The notes beneath the pieces were generated by a model. The model searched no databases, was not told where the DNA came from, and saw only the letters and a list, made by a program, of their open reading frames with translations. From NCBI RefSeq assembly GCF_963678835.1, contig NZ_OY787469.1:620001-684000 (forward strand): DNA of 64,000 nucleotides, read 5' to 3'. A program made the translations under genes and the position numbers. The DNA is from an uncultured Desulfuromonas sp. (GTDB lineage: Bacteria > Desulfobacterota > Desulfuromonadia > Desulfuromonadales > Desulfuromonadaceae). Position 1 is the stretch's first letter. Every line of letters begins with the position of its first letter. Positions 61,166 through 64,000 of the stretch are shown here, piece by piece.

Positions 61166-63196
61166 ATGGACTTGATGCAGCTCAATGAGCCGCAACGTCA
61201 GGCAGTCCTCCACACGGAAGGCGCCCTGCTGGTGTTGGCCGGTGCCGGTTCCGGAAAAACCCGTGTCATCACCTGCCGGATCGGCCATTTGCTTGAGCGT
61301 GTTCCGGCAGAACAGATTGTGGCCTTAACCTTTACCAATAAGGCGGCACGAGAGATGCGCGACCGGGTGGTGGAGGAGGTGGGGCGTGGAAAAGCCAAAG
61401 GCCTGACCATTTCGACATTTCATTCGCTGGGCGTGCGTATTCTGCGCCAGGAGATCGAACAGCTCGGCTACAAGAAAAATTTCTCCATCTATCCCACCTC
61501 GGATCAGTTGCGCCTGGTGCGTGACATGGTTCAGGGTCGCCAGTTGCCGTCGGGCGGCAATGTGGATCCGGATCGGATTTTATGGCTGATCTCTGCAGCG
61601 AAAAACGAGCTGGTCGAAGCCAATGATTACACCGCTAATCCGCGCGATGAGTGCGAAGTGCTCACGGCTGAGATCTATCCACGCTATCAGAAGTCGCTCA
61701 AAGCCTGCAACGCCATCGATTTTGATGACATCCTGCTGTTGACCATTCGCTTATTTGAACGCTTTAGCGACGTGCTGGATCGTTACCGGCAGCAATTTCG
61801 CTATATGATGGTTGACGAATATCAGGATACCAACCACGTTCAATACCATCTGCTGCGTCTGCTCAGTTCCGCCCACCACAACCTCTGCGTGGTCGGTGAT
61901 GATGATCAATCCATCTATGGCTGGCGGGGAGCCAAGCCCGGCAATATTCTCGATTTCGGCAAGGATTTTCCCGGCGCCCGGGTGATCAAGCTCGAACAGA
62001 ATTACCGCTCCACCGGCAATATCCTTGCGGCGGCCAACGCTCTGATTGTTCACAATCAAGACCGGCATGGCAAAAAACTGTGGACAGCGGGAAAGGACGG
62101 AGCCGACGTGGTGTATCGCTGCTGTGATGATGGTGAAGATGAAGCCATGGCCGTGGTGGAAGTGATTCACCGCGAGCGGTTTCGCCATCAGTACCAATAC
62201 CGTGATTTTGCCATCCTTTATCGGACCAATGGTCAGTCGCGTGCCTTTGAGGAGCAGTTGCGTTATGAAAATATTCCCTACGTGCTGATTGGCGGCCAAC
62301 AGTTTTTTGATCGTAAAGAAGTCAAGGATGCTCTGGCGTATCTTAAAGTGATGGCCAACCCGCTTGATGAAGTCAATCTGCTGCGGATTCTCAATTATCC
62401 CAAGCGCGGTATCGGCGAAACCACGGCGGAGCGATTGATTCAGGCGTCGGTGACCGGGGAGTGCTCCCTGTGGGATGTCCTCCATCATAGCGCCGGGATT
62501 GACGGAATTGGCGAGAAAGCGGGTGAAGCGATTCAAGCCTTTATCGCTTTAATGGAGCGCTATCAGCGTCGCTTTCGCCAGCCCGGTCAGTTGGTGACGA
62601 CAACCCAGGAGTTGTTTCGTGAACTGCAGTTGGAGGAGGAGCTCTATCGTCAGGCTGACGATCCCAAGAAAGCCCGGCGCCGGGTGGAGAACCTCCATGA
62701 AGTGGTGAATGCGGTGTCCTCCTATGAAGAGCGTGAAGTCATTGCCACTTTGGAAAGTTTTTTGGAAAAAGTCTCACTGCTCGACCGCGATGAGCCGCCG
62801 CGTGGCAGCAAAGAAGAAAAGCTGAAACAAGATGCCGTGGTTTTAATGAGTCTTCACTCCAGTAAAGGGTTGGAATTCCCCTGTGTGTTTCTGGTCGGTA
62901 TGGAAGAGGGCAGTCTGCCGCACAGCAAAACCATTGAAGAAACCCAGGATGTCAGTGAAGAGCGGCGGCTGTGCTATGTCGGCATGACGCGGGCTCGCCA
63001 GCAATTGACGCTGCTTGGTGCGGCACGGCGCAAGAAATACGGCAAGTTACAGCCACGTGAGGTGAGTCGTTTTCTCGGCGAGATTCCAGAAAGTCTAATT
63101 TTTCATGAAAAAGGCGAGAGCCAAGCAGCGCCACCGGAGCAGCAAAAGGCCATGGCCAGCGATTTTTTTAGCAATATCCACGACATGCTTAAGTAG
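61166..63196 (+). CDS. rep: UvrD/Rep-family ATP-dependent DNA helicase
   Basis: This 676-residue superfamily 1 helicase has motif I LVLAGAGSGKTRVITCRI near 22, motif Ia LTFTNKAAREM, motif II DEYQDTN, motif III VGDDDQSIYGWRGA, motif IV EQNYRSTGNIL, motif V VVLMSLHSSKGLEFP and motif VI EERRLCYVGMTRARQQL. The block GLTISTFHSLGVRILRQEIE is closer to Rep than to UvrD, although PcrA/UvrD remains possible. AGGGA is seven bases before the ATG. Confidence 0.9.
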   Translation: MDLMQLNEPQRQAVLHTEGALLVLAGAGSGKTRVITCRIGHLLERVPAEQIVALTFTNKAAREMRDRVVEEVGRGKAKGLTISTFHSLGVRILRQEIEQLGYKKNFSIYPTSDQLRLVRDMVQGRQLPSGGNVDPDRILWLISAAKNELVEANDYTANPRDECEVLTAEIYPRYQKSLKACNAIDFDDILLLTIRLFERFSDVLDRYRQQFRYMMVDEYQDTNHVQYHLLRLLSSAHHNLCVVGDDDQSIYGWRGAKPGNILDFGKDFPGARVIKLEQNYRSTGNILAAANALIVHNQDRHGKKLWTAGKDGADVVYRCCDDGEDEAMAVVEVIHRERFRHQYQYRDFAILYRTNGQSRAFEEQLRYENIPYVLIGGQQFFDRKEVKDALAYLKVMANPLDEVNLLRILNYPKRGIGETTAERLIQASVTGECSLWDVLHHSAGIDGIGEKAGEAIQAFIALMERYQRRFRQPGQLVTTTQELFRELQLEEELYRQADDPKKARRRVENLHEVVNAVSSYEEREVIATLESFLEKVSLLDRDEPPRGSKEEKLKQDAVVLMSLHSSKGLEFPCVFLVGMEEGSLPHSKTIEETQDVSEERRLCYVGMTRARQQLTLLGAARRKKYGKLQPREVSRFLGEIPESLIFHEKGESQAAPPEQQKAMASDFFSNIHDMLK

Positions 63197-63339
63197 GACG
63201 GACCTTAAACTTAAACAATTATTATAAGCACTCGCATTTTAATGTTCTTGTGCGCTTTTAATTTTTTTGGTTAAATAGTCGCCAGTCTCAGAAGTCTGAC
63301 ACTGTGTCTTTTTCCCCCGGCCGATAACAGGAGGACAAG

Positions 63340-64000
63340 CTGAAACTGCTCAAGAAAAAATCATCCCGCCACCAGGGAGTGACAGGGGTCTCCTTTTTTT
63401 CCGAGGGAGTCGCACTGGTGCATCTGGTTCAGGAAGAGCCACATCCAAAACTGGTATTCGCCGAGTGCGCATATTGTTCTGCCGATCAAATCTCCGAAGT
63501 TCTTCACAAGCTGGTTGAAAAACATGGTTTGTCCCACAGTCGAACGGTGGCGGTCATGGCACGGGGAAGCTACAATCTGATCCAGATTGATCCGCCGGAT
63601 GTCCCGGAAAACGAATTTCGTGAAGCGGTACGCTGGCAGATTAAGGATCTGCTTGATTTTCCTGCGGACCAGGCTGTGGTGGACACCTTTAGTTCTAAAG
63701 CATCCGAGAACCAGACACTCTCCTTTGCCGTGGCTGCATCGCAGGAACAGGTCTGGCATGTCGTGCATGCGCTGCGTGACGCCGAGCTTGATACTGGTGC
63801 CATTGATATTCCCGAACTGGCCCAGCGCTCATTGGTGTCGCTGCTGCCCGATGATGGACGAGGACTGGCTCTGCTGAGTTTATGGAAAGACAGCGGACTG
63901 ATTACCATTGTTCGCAATGGTGAGCTGTGTATGGCACGCCGGATTAATCTCGGTGTTCAAGAACTGGTTGCCGCGGCTGATCCGGCGAACGAAATTGATG
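63340..64000 (+). CDS. PilM/MshI-like pilus-assembly protein, partial, with CTG start
   Basis: The first 220 codons of a gene run off the right edge. The protein begins KLLKKKSSRHQGVTGVSFFS and continues with VPENEFREAVRWQIKDLLDF and DIPELAQRSLVSLLPDDGRG, blocks of the PilM/MshI-type ATPase fold that couples to type IV pilus or MSHA assembly. The start appears to be CTG at 63340: AGGAGG at 63329-63334 lies five bases upstream and no ATG or TTG is suitable before it. The nearest in-frame alternative, GTG after residue 14, would lose the family N-terminus. Later residues are not visible. Confidence 0.72.
   Translation, partial: MKLLKKKSSRHQGVTGVSFFSEGVALVHLVQEEPHPKLVFAECAYCSADQISEVLHKLVEKHGLSHSRTVAVMARGSYNLIQIDPPDVPENEFREAVRWQIKDLLDFPADQAVVDTFSSKASENQTLSFAVAASQEQVWHVVHALRDAELDTGAIDIPELAQRSLVSLLPDDGRGLALLSLWKDSGLITIVRNGELCMARRINLGVQELVAAADPANEID

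Noticed and set aside
60981-61175. 64-codon frame between the radical SAM gene and the helicase.
   Set aside because: Weak start, atypical composition, overlaps the helicase start; no family recognised.
1-64000. tRNA genes, rRNA genes, CRISPR arrays.
   Set aside because: No cloverleaf-like sequence, rRNA segment or regularly spaced direct repeat-spacer pattern was seen; the tandem repeat array has no spacers.

Overview
The window looks like a chromosomal segment of a deltaproteobacterium of the Desulfuromonadales/Geobacterales type. This is inferred from gene content: small triheme c-type cytochromes, a glycolate/lactate-oxidase-type GlcD-GlcF pair followed by a cytochrome, methylmalonyl-CoA epimerase, a PilY1/minor-pilin operon, a SprA-related protein, CarD, and a sigma-54 two-component pair. 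Most of it is ordinary, densely packed core genome. No tRNA, rRNA or CRISPR array was seen.

Layout. 1-5.8 kb: methylmalonyl-CoA epimerase, two paralogous outer-membrane porin-like proteins, and an exported protein with an FlgT-C-like module. 5.9-13.1 kb (minus): a type IV pilus minor-pilin operon fimT-pilW-pilV-pilX-pilY1 plus a small exported protein, behind a good candidate sigma-54 promoter. 13.2-16.3 kb: a nested insertion-sequence island. An IS4-family element with 17-bp inverted repeats and a 9-bp target duplication has been broken by a second IS4 element, an IS481-like remnant and an IS200/IS605 fragment. 16.6-22.2 kb (minus): radA, a PH-like membrane protein, radC, and a histidine kinase/sigma-54 regulator pair. 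22.4-26.8 kb: glcD-glcF-cytochrome and a PP-loop tRNA-thiolase-like gene lying between two copies of a REPIN-like repeat. 27.4-29.2 kb (minus): panE and a TPR exported protein. 29.4-37.1 kb: carD, ispD-ispF-glnS, a horizontally acquired type II restriction-modification cassette (vsr, C5 methyltransferase, Eco29kI-like GIY-YIG endonuclease), a PAS protein and cysS. 38-46.9 kb: SprA-related protein, uvrB, a beta-hydroxyacid dehydrogenase, phoB-phoR, and an APC transporter fused to EIIA-like and RCK_C-like domains. 46.9-49.0 kb: a non-coding tandem repeat array. 49.1-52.6 kb (minus): a MaoC-like protein, an XRE-cupin regulator, elbB, efpL and a ferritin-like/VIT1 protein. 52.9-64 kb: triheme cytochrome, HAD phosphatase, rluD-pgeF, trkA-trkH (minus), a small HNH protein, a YhcC-like radical SAM protein, a Rep/UvrD helicase, and the start of a PilM/MshI-like gene.

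The least explained element is a non-coding repeat family of about 575 bp. It occurs as four tandem copies (46870-49034) and one solo copy (37101-37795). The unit is rich in hairpins. It carries a hexanucleotide tract at a fixed internal position, which has expanded to about 25 units in the first tandem copy. The solo copy is itself interrupted by a 182-bp MITE-like insertion with 17-bp terminal inverted repeats and an 11-bp near-perfect target duplication. I found no protein in these repeats and do not know their function. All assignments are from reading the sequence; no database search was run.
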